DNA from: Chloroflexota bacterium
GTDB taxonomy: Bacteria; Chloroflexota; Anaerolineae; UBA4142
Length of the DNA: 38,653 nt
Direction of reading: 5' to 3'
Assembly (NCBI GenBank): GCA_023489485.1
Contig: JAMDCU010000076.1
Coordinates: 1-38,653 of the forward strand
Below, piece by piece: positions 17,176 through 26,330 of the stretch. Numbering within the stretch: the stretch's first letter is position 1; each line of letters starts with the position of its first letter. Under the pieces are notes generated by a model. The model did no database searches, was not told the origin of the DNA, and saw only the letters and a program-made list of their open reading frames with translations. The position numbers and the translations under genes were made by a program.

Positions 17176-18462
17176 CTAAGATTTCGATGCCGCTTTCCGC
17201 TTCAACGCACCCGCACAGATTTTCTTGAATTCCGGCTCGGATAGGTATCCCTTTTTGCTACTCCTGATCTCTTTCAAAGCGCGGCGTCGGACTCGCTCGA
17301 TATCCTGCACGGAATACTGAAAGCCCCAATCGTCCAATTGGATCTCAATCGCGCCGCCGTACATTGTGGTAGTCCCAAAGATCTTGGTGTAGTGACGCCC
17401 AACCGTTTCGGGCACGTAGGGCACGTACGCTTCCGGTGTGCCGCCGACGATCGCGGCATGCATGGAGCGATGATGTCCGGCAGATTCTTCCATGAACGAA
17501 TTCTGACCAACGATGGCTTTGTGCGGCTGACACTTGACGCCGCTTTTTTTCGCCACGAACTTGGAGAGCTCATAGAGCCTGTCCAATTTGATGCCCGTGT
17601 TCACGCCGTAGAGGATTTCGAGCGCGCTGACCACTTCTTCGAAGGAAGCATTGCCTCCGCGGTCACCCAGCCCATTAACCACCAGATCGCACCATTCTGC
17701 TCCGCCCTCAATGCCCGCCAGAGTATTCGCGGTGGCCATGCCGAAATCGTTGTGGACGTGGATTAACACCGGAGTCTTACCCACCGCCTGCTTCACTTGA
17801 CTGACCAAGTGACGAATCGAAGCCGGTAAGCCCACGCCGAGACTATCGTAAATCTGAGTTCGATCCACTCCGGCATCCGCGGCAGCCTTGTGAAACCGTT
17901 TGAGCGTGTCCAGGTACGTCCGGGTCTGGTTAGGCCAGCCGAAGCCTACAGTCGCACCTTGGTTCTTAGCGTACTGGACAGTCTCCCCGATGATCGCCTC
18001 GACCTTTTCTTTGCTGAATTCGCCGCCAAAATCGGACCAAGTATCTTCCCGCGAGAAACTTAGAGAAAGGGTGAGATGGTCAAGCCCGAGATCAATTCGC
18101 CTCTTGATGTCGTCCTTCCACGTGCTCGCCTCATATGGTGGAGTCCGAAAGTAGATGTAGGATTTGCGGCACTTGATACCGGCGCGCTTAAACTCCTTCG
18201 TCACCTCAGCGCTTTCCTCGAGCGAACTCGCCATCGGCATTTCCAATTCCGCGACGCCGATATCCTGCAACCTGACACCGATCTCGACTCGGTCCTTCAG
18301 ATCGAAAACCACGCCGGGTGTCTCTTCGCCTTCGCGTAACGTGTCATCTTTGACACATACCTGTCGCGGGAGACCCACCATCCCGCCGCGAACATTCTCG
18401 TGCCAATTATGGGGAGACGTGTACCATCTTCCCGGAACATGCCACGGTCGTTCACTCGCCAT
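17176..18462 (-). CDS. DRE-TIM metallolyase, isopropylmalate/homocitrate synthase-like
   Basis: The 428 residues form an HMGL-like TIM barrel. The DRE motif reads DDTLREGEE at 39-47; the metal-binding HVHND is at 235-239 and NGLGDRGGNASFEE at 263-277. Such enzymes condense acetyl-CoA (or another acyl-CoA) with a 2-oxoacid, or run the reverse cleavage. The length lacks the LeuA regulatory C-domain, as in homocitrate and (R)-citramalate-type or re-citrate synthases. Its ATG follows AGGAGG by 6 bases. It lies directly after LeuC2-LeuD2, the usual partners of such a synthase in chain extension. A second, decayed relative lies at 23074-24190. Confidence 0.85.
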   Translation of the reverse strand: MASERPWHVPGRWYTSPHNWHENVRGGMVGLPRQVCVKDDTLREGEETPGVVFDLKDRVEIGVRLQDIGVAELEMPMASSLEESAEVTKEFKRAGIKCRKSYIYFRTPPYEASTWKDDIKRRIDLGLDHLTLSLSFSREDTWSDFGGEFSKEKVEAIIGETVQYAKNQGATVGFGWPNQTRTYLDTLKRFHKAAADAGVDRTQIYDSLGVGLPASIRHLVSQVKQAVGKTPVLIHVHNDFGMATANTLAGIEGGAEWCDLVVNGLGDRGGNASFEEVVSALEILYGVNTGIKLDRLYELSKFVAKKSGVKCQPHKAIVGQNSFMEESAGHHRSMHAAIVGGTPEAYVPYVPETVGRHYTKIFGTTTMYGGAIEIQLDDWGFQYSVQDIERVRRRALKEIRSSKKGYLSEPEFKKICAGALKRKAASKS

Positions 18463-18487
18463 GAATCGCCTCCTTCGAGGGTGATTG

Positions 18488-19021
18488 CTATTGAGCAGAC
18501 TGTTGCTTGTTCTTCAACTCACTCTTGATATACTCCATTAGTCCGCCTGCCATGAGGATCTTCAAGCTGATTTCGCTCGGCGGTTTCGCTTGCTTGGAGG
18601 TGCCTTTGGTCAAATTCCTGACCTCGCCGGTCTCCAGGTTGACCTCCAGCTCATCGCCTTCATCGGCGAACTGCGTTATGCCTGCGCAACTCCAGGCCGG
18701 AATGCCCACATTGATGCAGCTCCGGGCAAACAGCCGACTGCACGACTCGGCGACGACGCCGCCGAGGTGAGTGGCTTTCAGGGTCTTGGCGTGATTCCCC
18801 CCGCGACTGGATCCGTACCCGCAGTTCTTGCCCGCCACGATGATGTCACCCGGCCTGACCTTTTTGTGGAAATCCGGGTCTATGCCGATCCACGCGTACT
18901 TGGCCAAGTCTTCATCCTTGACCGTTGTATGCGCCCAGATATGAGTCGGCGCCATCCGCTCGGAATCCAAGTCATCGCCATACTTCCAGACACGCCCTCT
19001 CAATATGAGTTTTGCATCCAT
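18488..19021 (-). CDS. Aconitase/LeuD-type hydro-lyase small subunit (copy 2)
   Basis: This 177-residue swivel domain keeps the classical catalytic residues: YGSSRGGNHA at residues 69-78 has both Ser and the Arg of GSSR. Two residues are inserted before the final His-Ala compared with GSSREHA. KKVRPGDIIVAGKNCGYG and VVAESCSRLFARSCINVGIP are typical. Its GTP-like spacing to LeuC2 is only 8 bases (LeuC2 ends at 19030), so the two should form one isomerase. Of the LeuD proteins here it is the closest to ordinary 3-isopropylmalate/methylmalate-type enzymes. The neighbouring LeuA-like synthase supports a 2-alkylmalate isomerase role. Confidence 0.88.
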   Translation of the reverse strand: MDAKLILRGRVWKYGDDLDSERMAPTHIWAHTTVKDEDLAKYAWIGIDPDFHKKVRPGDIIVAGKNCGYGSSRGGNHAKTLKATHLGGVVAESCSRLFARSCINVGIPAWSCAGITQFADEGDELEVNLETGEVRNLTKGTSKQAKPPSEISLKILMAGGLMEYIKSELKNKQQSAQ

Positions 19022-19029
19022 GTTGCCCC

Positions 19030-20298
19030 CTAAACAAATTCACGTGGATCAGCGATCGCGCCCGCGACTGCCGAAGCGGCGACGGTGCCTGCATTGGCAA
19101 TGTAGGACTTGGAATCGGGATGACCTTGCCGCCCCTTGAAATTGCGGTTGGCAGATGAAATCCCTACCTCTCCCGCCGCCAACAATCCCTTGTCCAAGCC
19201 ACCGCAAGGTCCACAACTCGGAGCGCAGACCACGCAGTTCGCGTCGAGGAAGATTTTAATCAGACCTTCGTCGAGGCACTGCTTGTAGATTTCTTGGGAA
19301 GCGGGAATGATGATCAGCCGGACATCCGGGTGCACTTGGCGATTCTTGAGAATCTGTCCCGCCATGCGGAGGTCTTCCAGGCGACCATTGCAGCAACTGC
19401 CGATGAAGGCTTGATCGAACTTGATACCTTTCACCTCGCTCACCGGCTTGGCATTCGCAGGCCGGTACGGCACGGCGACTTGTGGCTCCATGCCGGTGAC
19501 ATCCACGTTGAACACGTGCTCATACTTGGCATCCGGATCGCTGTAGAGCGGCGTGAAGGGCTTGTTGGAATGCTGCTTGGCGTACGCGATGGATTGTTCA
19601 TCCGGGGCGATAATGGCATTCACCGCGCCCATCTCGGCCCCCATGTTGCACAGGGCAAGGCGGCTGTCGAGACTCATGGATTCGATTACGGGGCCTGCAA
19701 ACTCGACGCTCTTGTCTGTTCCTATATCCGAGCCAAAATCGCCGAGGATTTTCAGGATAATGTCCTTGCTGACCACCCACGGAGGTACTTGCCCTGTAAT
19801 GTTAAACTTGATCTGTGGGGGGACTTCGAACCAAGTCGTCCCCAGCAGGAGCACGCCGTTCACCTCCATAGCTCCGATGGAGGACGAAAATGCTCCGAAC
19901 GCGCCGTAGATCGCCGTGTGCGAATCACCGGCAAGAACGACATCGCCCGGCCTAACGTGTCCTCTTTCGACCATCACCTGATGACCGATCCCTGTGCGTC
20001 CCATCTCGTACCAGATCGTCCCTTGCTCTCTGGCAAAATCCCGCACGCCCTTCGCTCCCGCGGCGGACTGCGGCGAAGAAGGGGGCGTGGAATGTTCCAC
20101 CATCGCAATGACCTTGCTCGGATCCCATACACGGTTGACGCCGATCTCGTTAAAATCCTTGAAAAGGTCTGTCAGCCGCTCGCCGCCGATTTCCGTTACC
20201 CACACAGCATCTACTTTGGTCTCGACCGTGTCACCCGGTAGGACGAAGGGCTGACCGCTTGCGCGCGCCAATATCTTTTCCGTGATCGTCATCCCCAT
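19030..20298 (-). CDS. Aconitase/LeuC-type hydro-lyase large subunit (copy 2)
   Basis: The 422 residues begin MGMTITEKILARASG and hold the 4Fe-4S ligands in GSCCNGR and APSCGPC. Substrate-site motifs are classical: AGDSHTAIYGAFGAF and SANRNFKGRQG, with the Arg447 and Arg452 equivalents both present. GGAGG lies 7 bases before the ATG. It stands between the lyase at 20332-21261 and LeuD2. It probably isomerises a 2-alkylmalate to a 3-alkylmalate or hydrates the matching maleate. It differs from copies 1 and 3, which have lost the NRNF Arg. Confidence 0.9.
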   Translation of the reverse strand: MGMTITEKILARASGQPFVLPGDTVETKVDAVWVTEIGGERLTDLFKDFNEIGVNRVWDPSKVIAMVEHSTPPSSPQSAAGAKGVRDFAREQGTIWYEMGRTGIGHQVMVERGHVRPGDVVLAGDSHTAIYGAFGAFSSSIGAMEVNGVLLLGTTWFEVPPQIKFNITGQVPPWVVSKDIILKILGDFGSDIGTDKSVEFAGPVIESMSLDSRLALCNMGAEMGAVNAIIAPDEQSIAYAKQHSNKPFTPLYSDPDAKYEHVFNVDVTGMEPQVAVPYRPANAKPVSEVKGIKFDQAFIGSCCNGRLEDLRMAGQILKNRQVHPDVRLIIIPASQEIYKQCLDEGLIKIFLDANCVVCAPSCGPCGGLDKGLLAAGEVGISSANRNFKGRQGHPDSKSYIANAGTVAASAVAGAIADPREFV

Positions 20299-20331
20299 GC
20301 TAACGCCTCCTTCATGTAGGGTTGTTTAGAA

Positions 20332-21261
20332 TCAAAACCGTTGACCAATGGTCTCGGCGTACTTGCGTGTCACTTCCTGCGCAGGCAAATACTTTTCTTC
20401 CATCTGCCGAATCTCGGCAAAGCCCGCGAAGGCATGCATGTTCTCCAATGGATGCCCTTTCATCGATTGATTCAAGTTCCGCATCGCGCTGACCCCATCT
20501 TGCTTAAGCGCGGTCGCAAAATCCCAGACGGCTCTGCCTGCCGCCTGGTAGAATGCCCCCGTCACAATCAACGAGTAGCCCAGTTCCTTGATCTGGCTCA
20601 TCGTCCAAGTCGTGCCCTTGATGGCAAAGTAGTTGAACCATTTCGGTCCGGGGATTTCGCGTCCCGCCCGCTCGACCTCCTCAAGGCTGGTCAACGCCTC
20701 CAGGAACGCCATGTCGGCGCCTGCTTCGATATAGGCGCAACCGCGCCGAACGGCTTCTTCAAAGCTCCCTCCCACCGCTCCGCGCGCATCACTTCTTGCG
20801 ATGACGACAAAATTCGGATCAATCTCATTCTTGGAATCGGCCGCCGCCCGGTATTTGCCGGCCGCCTCCTCAAGAGAGATGACTTGCTTGCCGGCGACCC
20901 AGCCGCAACGTTGCGGTGCCAGTTGGTCGTCAAGGAGAACTCCCGCCACCCCGGCCCGAGCAAAGACCTGGATCGTCCGGCGCACGTTGATCGCGTTTCC
21001 CCAGCCGGTATCAATGTCTACAATTACCGGGACATTGACGGAGTTCACGATGTTTTGGGCGACCGTCAGGACTTCGGTCATCGTCGTCAATCCGGCATCC
21101 GGAAGCCCCGTGAAGCAAACCGAGAGTGAGCCGCCGGAGACGAACACCGCCTCAAAACCGACCCGCTCGGCAATCTTGGCTGTGAGCGCGTCATACGCCA
21201 TCGGCGCCCAGACCGGCTCCCCCTTCGCAAGCAGTTCGCGCAAACGCGTCGTCCCTTTCAT
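20332..21261 (-). CDS. PEP mutase/isocitrate lyase family C-C lyase (copy 2)
   Basis: The 309-residue protein has PMAYDALTAK near residue 20, VDIDTGWGNAINVRRT (metal site) at 81-96 and Cys119 in QRCGW, where PrpB has RCGH. The C-terminal tail HPLENMHAFAGFAEIRQMEEKYL is shared with copy 3, and the two genes look like recent duplicates. I use the ATG at 21261, which has GGAGG 5 bases before it; the preceding TTG is less likely. Its 5' end lies inside the end of the methyltransferase gene. It should cleave the hydroxy-acid made by LeuC2-LeuD2. Confidence 0.87.
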   Translation of the reverse strand: MKGTTRLRELLAKGEPVWAPMAYDALTAKIAERVGFEAVFVSGGSLSVCFTGLPDAGLTTMTEVLTVAQNIVNSVNVPVIVDIDTGWGNAINVRRTIQVFARAGVAGVLLDDQLAPQRCGWVAGKQVISLEEAAGKYRAAADSKNEIDPNFVVIARSDARGAVGGSFEEAVRRGCAYIEAGADMAFLEALTSLEEVERAGREIPGPKWFNYFAIKGTTWTMSQIKELGYSLIVTGAFYQAAGRAVWDFATALKQDGVSAMRNLNQSMKGHPLENMHAFAGFAEIRQMEEKYLPAQEVTRKYAETIGQRF

Positions 21262-22072
21262 CAATCCCTCCGTATTGTGGAATTGGCTCTTGTGCCCCCG
21301 TTGCCTTCTGACACAGAATGGTTCCCTGCATCAGCTGAAACACAAGCTTTCCATTTTCTACTCCCGGTCTCATGATGTGCTGCACCGCCGCATCAGCATT
21401 TAGCAGAGCGATTTCCAATTCCCTCTCAACTTCAGACGGCACTCCCATCCGCCAAGTCCAGTCCTGAAATACCGTCGTCGTCGGCGCACTCTCGCATCCA
21501 GTGATGACCAGTCCCTCGTCAGCAAAGATCCGCACCAGCTGAGAGAGCGGGTAGGACCAGTGATGCGACGGATCGCGTCGCTTTTCGAATTGATTGATCC
21601 AAAGCGCCACATCCGGATCATCGGGGACCACACTATCCACAACCGCTATGCGTCCTCCTCGCCGACAAACTCGCGCCATCTCGCTTACGTATTTTCGCAC
21701 CTCTCGAAAATGATGTAACGCAAGGCGGCACGTTACCAAGTGGAACGCTTCAGACCTGAAGGGCAGTGTTTCTGCATCCGCACGACAGAAGATGATGTTG
21801 CTCAGATTCTGTTGATACGCAACAGTCCACGCCTGCAACAGCATCTCGGTAGTCATGTCCACCGCGACAACACGCGCAACATGGGGGGCCAGGATCGCGG
21901 CAGTGAAACCTGCTCCAGTTGCAATATCTAGAACCCGATCGGACGATACCGGCTGTGCCAGTTCGACAAGGCGTTGGAGACTCTGCCCTTTGGCTTGACT
22001 GGAACTAATCGCGTAGCGCTCCGCAAAACGACCAAACTGTCGGCGAACTACGTCTTTCTCTTCGATACACAC
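21191..22072 (-). CDS. Class I SAM-dependent methyltransferase (UbiE-like)
   Basis: The 293 residues contain the Rossmann-fold SAM motifs: VLDIATGAGFTAAILA (motif I), VVAVDMTTEMLLQA (acidic loop), FCRADAETLPFRSEAFHLVTCRLALHHF and GGRIAVVDSVVPDD. The usual family end would be near GTILCQKA. A further 28 residues overlap the start of lyase 2 by about 71 bases, perhaps after loss of an earlier stop. The start is unclear: GTG 22072 lies directly against GGGGAG, too close for good spacing. The role is unknown. It could methylate a pathway intermediate or a small molecule, but nothing here decides this. Confidence 0.8.
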   Translation of the reverse strand: MCIEEKDVVRRQFGRFAERYAISSSQAKGQSLQRLVELAQPVSSDRVLDIATGAGFTAAILAPHVARVVAVDMTTEMLLQAWTVAYQQNLSNIIFCRADAETLPFRSEAFHLVTCRLALHHFREVRKYVSEMARVCRRGGRIAVVDSVVPDDPDVALWINQFEKRRDPSHHWSYPLSQLVRIFADEGLVITGCESAPTTTVFQDWTWRMGVPSEVERELEIALLNADAAVQHIMRPGVENGKLVFQLMQGTILCQKATGAQEPIPQYGGIDERDDAFARTACEGGAGLGADGV

Positions 22073-22099
22073 CTCCCCGTTGGGGTGGCTCTGTACACC

Positions 22100-23101
22100 T
22101 CAGTAGCGATGACACGCGACCTGGACACCCAACCCGACCGCGCGTAATTCAGGTCTATTCTCCAGACAGCGCTCCATCGCAAACGGGCAACGCGGCGAGA
22201 ACCGGCAACCTTCCGGGATGTCAATGGCATCAGAAATCTCGCCTTTGATGGAGAGCGGCTGCCGCGTAAACCCGGCTTCGACGATCGGAACTGCGGAAAT
22301 GAGCGCTTGGGCGTAGGGATGGTGCGGATAATCAAGGATACTGTCTTTTGGACCTATCTCAACCACGTTCCCCAGATACATGATGCCCACTCGCTTACAT
22401 ATGTGCCGCATGGTGGATAAATCGTGCGAAATGTAGAGGATGCCCATCTTGAGTTCATCGGCGTAAAACTGAAGCAAGTGCAGAATGCCCGCGCGGATAG
22501 ATACGTCGAGCATGGACACCGGCTCATCCGCCACGATGAACTTTGGCTCAAGGACGATGGCTCGGGCGATGGCGACGCGCTGTCTCTGCCCGCCGGAGAG
22601 CTCGTGCGGAAAACGATTTAGAAACTGGTCGGGGGGAACCAATTCTGCCAGTTCGAGAGCGAAGCGGACTCGCTCGAGACGTTCTGCTTCCGTATGCCCG
22701 ATCCCGTGGATGATGAGCGGCTCCATCACCGTTCGCTTGACGGTAAAGCGCGGGTTCAATGATCCGAACGGATCCTGAAAAATGATCTGCGCCTTCCGGC
22801 GAAATTGTCGCAGTGCGCCGGCAGATTTGCGGTCGAGTTCTCGCCCTTCGAAAAAGACCTGCCCCGCGGTGGGTTCATACAGATGGAGAATCGTCATACC
22901 CGTCGTGGTCTTGCCGCAACCGCTTTCGCCGGCCAGCCCAACAATCTCGCCCGCGCCGATGGAGAGATCAACTCCATCCACCGCCTTGAGATACTTTTCT
23001 TTGCCCGTACCGGAGAGTGGCGAAAACATTCCGCGCTGCAACGGGTAATACTTTTTGAGTCCCTTAACTTGGACTAGTTTCTCATCAGGTCCGGCGTCCA
23101 C
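22100..23101 (-). CDS. dppF: Dipeptide-type ABC transporter ATPase, DppF-like
   Basis: This 333-residue cytoplasmic ATPase has Walker A GESGCGKTT, the Q-loop FQDPFGSLNPR, the signature LSGGQRQRVAIARAI, Walker B FIVADEPVSMLD and the H-loop ISHDLSTM. The Oligo_HPY tail includes CRFSPRCPFAMERC with Cys residues typical of Dpp/Opp ATPases. The start is GTG at 23101. Its first 28 bases overlap the end of the decayed LeuA-like gene. It is separated from its partner DppD by that pseudogene and lyase 3, an unusual gene order. Confidence 0.93.
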   Translation of the reverse strand: MDAGPDEKLVQVKGLKKYYPLQRGMFSPLSGTGKEKYLKAVDGVDLSIGAGEIVGLAGESGCGKTTTGMTILHLYEPTAGQVFFEGRELDRKSAGALRQFRRKAQIIFQDPFGSLNPRFTVKRTVMEPLIIHGIGHTEAERLERVRFALELAELVPPDQFLNRFPHELSGGQRQRVAIARAIVLEPKFIVADEPVSMLDVSIRAGILHLLQFYADELKMGILYISHDLSTMRHICKRVGIMYLGNVVEIGPKDSILDYPHHPYAQALISAVPIVEAGFTRQPLSIKGEISDAIDIPEGCRFSPRCPFAMERCLENRPELRAVGLGVQVACHRY

Positions 23102-24190
23102 TTCTTGTCCTTTGTCATGCTTCCGGAGTGATCTTCTACCAAGTCCTTGTTCACTCCATGTTCGAGGACTCCCTCGCAGATTTCCTTGAATTCATTTATC
23201 TCAATAGCGCCCCGCCGAAAGATAATCGTGTGGGTCAAGCGCTCTTTGATTTCTGCCAGATCTTGTTCGCTATCCTGACAACCCCAGATGTCGACCATGT
23301 CGGTCCAAAAGCGCGTGCGGCGCGGGGAAAGGATATTGCCTCCCAGCATGCTCTTAAAAGGCTGCCGCCCCACTACCTGGGCAGCCAACCCTGAGGAGGT
23401 CTCCGGCGGCTCCTCCCCGGAACCGCGATGCCCTGAGCCATTCTCCATGAACGCTCCATTCCCAAGTCGTTGTGAAACTGAATGTAGAAGGGACGATCCC
23501 CCGCAATCTCTTTGAATTTGCTCACAATATATTGCGCGACCAATGGATTACAGTCCCCCCGGCTGTCCCACGGGTAGATCGAGTCGGCACCCGCATCAAC
23601 AGCCGCCTAGCAGAAGGACAGGGCCGCGGATAAGCGATGCCGCATCTGCTCGCCGTGACCATAATTGACGTGGACACATTTTCTCTTGGCATACTGCGTA
23701 GCTTGGCCGATGGCGTCGATCGCCTGTCCTTAGGTGATCTTCCCGGAAAAATCCGAAACCACGTCGGACCATTCCCAGAAGGAATCGACGAGAAAGCCAT
23801 CTCTGCCCACATCCGTCTTCAGATCCATTCGCACTTTCCAGCCGGGTCTCAGCGGGGGACGATAACCAGCCACCTTGTTGAGAACCAAACCCTTGACCCC
23901 CGCCGTTTTACGGCCTTGACCCAGTCCACTTCCTCTTTGCAGGAGCATGCGCCCGAGGTTGTGATGGCTCCTACTCCAATCTCATCCAGCCTAACCGCCA
24001 ACTCGATCTTGGAGCACCAACTGAGATGGCAGCCTACAGCATCGAGTCCTTCCGCCACGGTGCAGTCGGCGAGACGGACCTCTTTTGTTACTTGGGGCAC
24101 CCGCGCTTGCAGCTCAGCGTCCCACCGCGCGGGGATTGTCCGCTCCTTGTTTGGCCCATACCACGGATTGTGATTGGACCTGGTTCCCGC
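23074..24190 (-). pseudogene. Decayed DRE-TIM (LeuA/homocitrate synthase-like) gene
   Basis: Pieces aligning with the synthase at 17176-18462 follow each other in order but in several frames. They are QVTKEVRLADCTVAEGLD, LSWCSKIELAVRLDEIGVG, AIDAIGQATQYAKRK, then after a TAG at about 23610 AAVDAGADSIYPWDSRGDCN, FYIQFHNDLGMERSW, QPFKSMLGGNI and AEIKERLTHTIIF before the stop at 23074. The DRE motif is already lost (ADCTVAEG), and the metal-site HxH reads FHND. At least three frame changes and one stop rule out function. It lies between lyase 3 and DppF, so a second synthase once belonged to this module. Confidence 0.8.
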
Positions 24191-24253
24191 TTCGTCACGT
24201 TCTTAATCACCTCTCCACCCGGTCGCGCTCGGCTTCCTTTTCTCGGCCATGCA

Positions 24254-25183
24254 CTAGAACCGTTGACCAATGGTATCCGAGTACTTGCGCGTAACCTCTT
24301 CCGCAGGCAAGTACTTGTCTTCCATCTTCCGAATCTCCCCGAATCCGGCAAAGGCGTGCATATTTTCCAGGGGGTGTCCTTTCACAGATTCTCTGAGGTT
24401 CTGCAATGCGGCGACTCCATCCTGCCTGAGAGCCGTCGCAAAATCCCACATGGCTTTGCCCGCCGCCTGATACATCGGCCCACTCACAACCAACGCGTAG
24501 CCCAAGTCCTTAACCTGACTCAGCGGCAATGCCGGAGTCTGTCCAACTCCGTTATTAAGCATCTTGGGACCTGGGATCTCGCGTGCGACACGCACAATCT
24601 CGTCAACCCCCAACAGGGCTTCCAGAAAAATCATGTCGGCGCCGGCGTTCTTGTATGCCCATCCCCGTTGAATTGCTTCATCTAGACTGCCACCCGCCGC
24701 CGTTCGCGCATCACTTCTTGCGATGACGACAAAGTCCGGATCAATCTCATTCTTGGCATCCGCCGCCGCGCGATACTTACCCACGGCCTCTTCGATTGGA
24801 ATGACTTGCTTGCCCGCGATGTGGCCGCAGCGCTTGGGCGCTTGTTGGTCCTCGAGCAACACCGCGGCCGCACCCGCGCGGACGAACGATTGTATAGTGC
24901 GACGGACGTTGATGGCATTCCCCCAGCCGGTATCGATGTCCACAATCACCGGGACATTGACCGAGTTCACAACGTTCTGGGCGACCGTCAAGACTTCGCT
25001 CATGGTCGTCAATCCCGCATCCGGTACCCCTGCGAAAGCCGCCGAGACCGAGGACCCTGAGACAAACACCGCCTCAAAGCCGACGGCCTCGGCAATTCGG
25101 GCACTGAGTGCATCATACGTCATGGGAGCCCAGAAGGGGTCTCCCGTGGCAAGCAATTTACGGAAACGTGTGGTCCCTTTCAT
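24254..25183 (-). CDS. PEP mutase/isocitrate lyase family C-C lyase (copy 3)
   Basis: Of the four lyases this 309-residue copy is the most classical. It has PMTYDALSARIAE, VDIDTGWGNAINVRRT and a complete KRCGH motif around Cys119, the acid/base loop of 2-methylisocitrate lyase-like enzymes. It is strongly similar in protein and DNA to copy 2, including the ends GQRF and GHPLENMHAFAGFGEIRK. AGAGGAGA precedes its ATG. It has no LeuCD partner next to it, and the synthase beside it is decayed. It may share substrates with copy 2 or act on product from LeuC3-LeuD3. Confidence 0.88.
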   Translation of the reverse strand: MKGTTRFRKLLATGDPFWAPMTYDALSARIAEAVGFEAVFVSGSSVSAAFAGVPDAGLTTMSEVLTVAQNVVNSVNVPVIVDIDTGWGNAINVRRTIQSFVRAGAAAVLLEDQQAPKRCGHIAGKQVIPIEEAVGKYRAAADAKNEIDPDFVVIARSDARTAAGGSLDEAIQRGWAYKNAGADMIFLEALLGVDEIVRVAREIPGPKMLNNGVGQTPALPLSQVKDLGYALVVSGPMYQAAGKAMWDFATALRQDGVAALQNLRESVKGHPLENMHAFAGFGEIRKMEDKYLPAEEVTRKYSDTIGQRF

Positions 25184-25205
25184 CGGTAATTCTCCTCTTG
25201 ACCCT

Positions 25206-26258
25206 TCAGTTGCCCACCAAGTGCGCCATTCGCTTCTTGGCCCCTCCTGCAGGGCCGAATGCCTGCCAAGTCTCCTCGCGTTTTGCCAACTCGCGGATTT
25301 CCTCGATACGGGTCCAATGATGGCAAGCCGTTGATTGATCGCTCGTCACTTGGGTCAGTGGCGGCATCTCTTCTCGGCAAACGTTGGAGTGGAATGGACA
25401 GCGATCGTAGAAACGACAGCCTGGCGGTGGGTTGACGAGGTTAGGTGGCGAGCCGGGAATCGAGATGAGTATTCTATCTTGTTTCATACTCGGGAAGGCG
25501 TTGCGCAGCCCCAAAGTGTACGGATTATACGGATGCTCCAGTACTTGCCGCGTGGGCCCGATTTCCATGATCTTGCCCGCGTACATCACCGCCGCGCGAT
25601 CACAGTTCTCGGCCACCACCGCCATATTGTGCGTCACGAGGAGCATCGCCTTCTTGAACTCTTGGCGGATCTGTCGCACTTGACGCAGGATTTGATCCTG
25701 AGTGACAACGTCCAGCCCGGTGGTGGGTTCGTCCGCCAGGATGAGAATGGGATTCAGAGACAAAGCCATCGCGATCATCACACGCTGGCGCATTCCGCCG
25801 CTGAACTGGTGCGGATAATCGCGCACACGTTTCCGGTCCAAGCCCACCAGTTCAAACAGCTCCTCAGCCCGCTGCATCGCCTCAGCACGACCGACCTTCT
25901 CGTGGGCGACGATGCTCTCGATGACCTGATCACCTACTCGCTGCACCGGGTCCAGTGCATTCATCGCGCTCTGTGTGATCATTGAAATCTCTTTCCAACG
26001 CAGCCGGCGAAGATCACCCGAACCCAAAGCCAGAATGTCGCGACCCTGGAAAAAGATGTGCCCGCCCGCGGCGAATCCATTCGGCGGGAACAGTCTCAGG
26101 ACCGACTTGACCAAGGTGGATTTGCCGCAACCCGATTCGCCCACCAGCCCCAGGCATTCATTGTGCTCGACGGCGAAAGAAACACCGTCGACGGCCTGCG
26201 CATACCCGTGTTGGGTTCGGTAATGGATTTTGAGATCTCTGATTTCTAAGAGCGACAT
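25206..26258 (-). CDS. dppD: Dipeptide-type ABC transporter ATPase, DppD-like
   Basis: The 350 residues show Walker [10 protein letters not shown] near residue 40, signature [15 protein letters not shown], Walker [14 protein letters not shown] and H-loop LLVTHNM. The Oligo_HPY tail has [14 protein letters not shown] and a late Cys-His-His. The C-terminus runs about 25 residues past the usual end. It follows the solute-binding protein by about 70 bases, so A and D are adjacent, while F and the permease genes B and C lie further along the array. It would pair with DppF at the permeases. Confidence 0.92.
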   Translation of the reverse strand: MSLLEIRDLKIHYRTQHGYAQAVDGVSFAVEHNECLGLVGESGCGKSTLVKSVLRLFPPNGFAAGGHIFFQGRDILALGSGDLRRLRWKEISMITQSAMNALDPVQRVGDQVIESIVAHEKVGRAEAMQRAEELFELVGLDRKRVRDYPHQFSGGMRQRVMIAMALSLNPILILADEPTTGLDVVTQDQILRQVRQIRQEFKKAMLLVTHNMAVVAENCDRAAVMYAGKIMEIGPTRQVLEHPYNPYTLGLRNAFPSMKQDRILISIPGSPPNLVNPPPGCRFYDRCPFHSNVCREEMPPLTQVTSDQSTACHHWTRIEEIRELAKREETWQAFGPAGGAKKRMAHLVGN

Positions 26259-26330
26259 TGCTGCCCTTTCGCAAGTAGGTGATCAAGCATCGCGAATACA
26301 AGACGGTCGGCCGTTGTTCGAGTCCTCTTG

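Noticed and set aside
19294-20241. Plus-strand open frame of 315 codons
   Set aside because: It lies entirely opposite LeuC2, whose Fe-S motifs and start are convincing; the plus-strand product resembles nothing.
20341-21129. Plus-strand open frame of 262 codons
   Set aside because: It mirrors lyase 2 on the other strand, and a similar shadow exists opposite lyase 3 at the same place, as expected for duplicated genes.
25335-25985. Plus-strand open frame of 216 codons with many His residues
   Set aside because: It is antisense to DppD, and the His-rich look comes from reverse-complemented codons of the ATPase.
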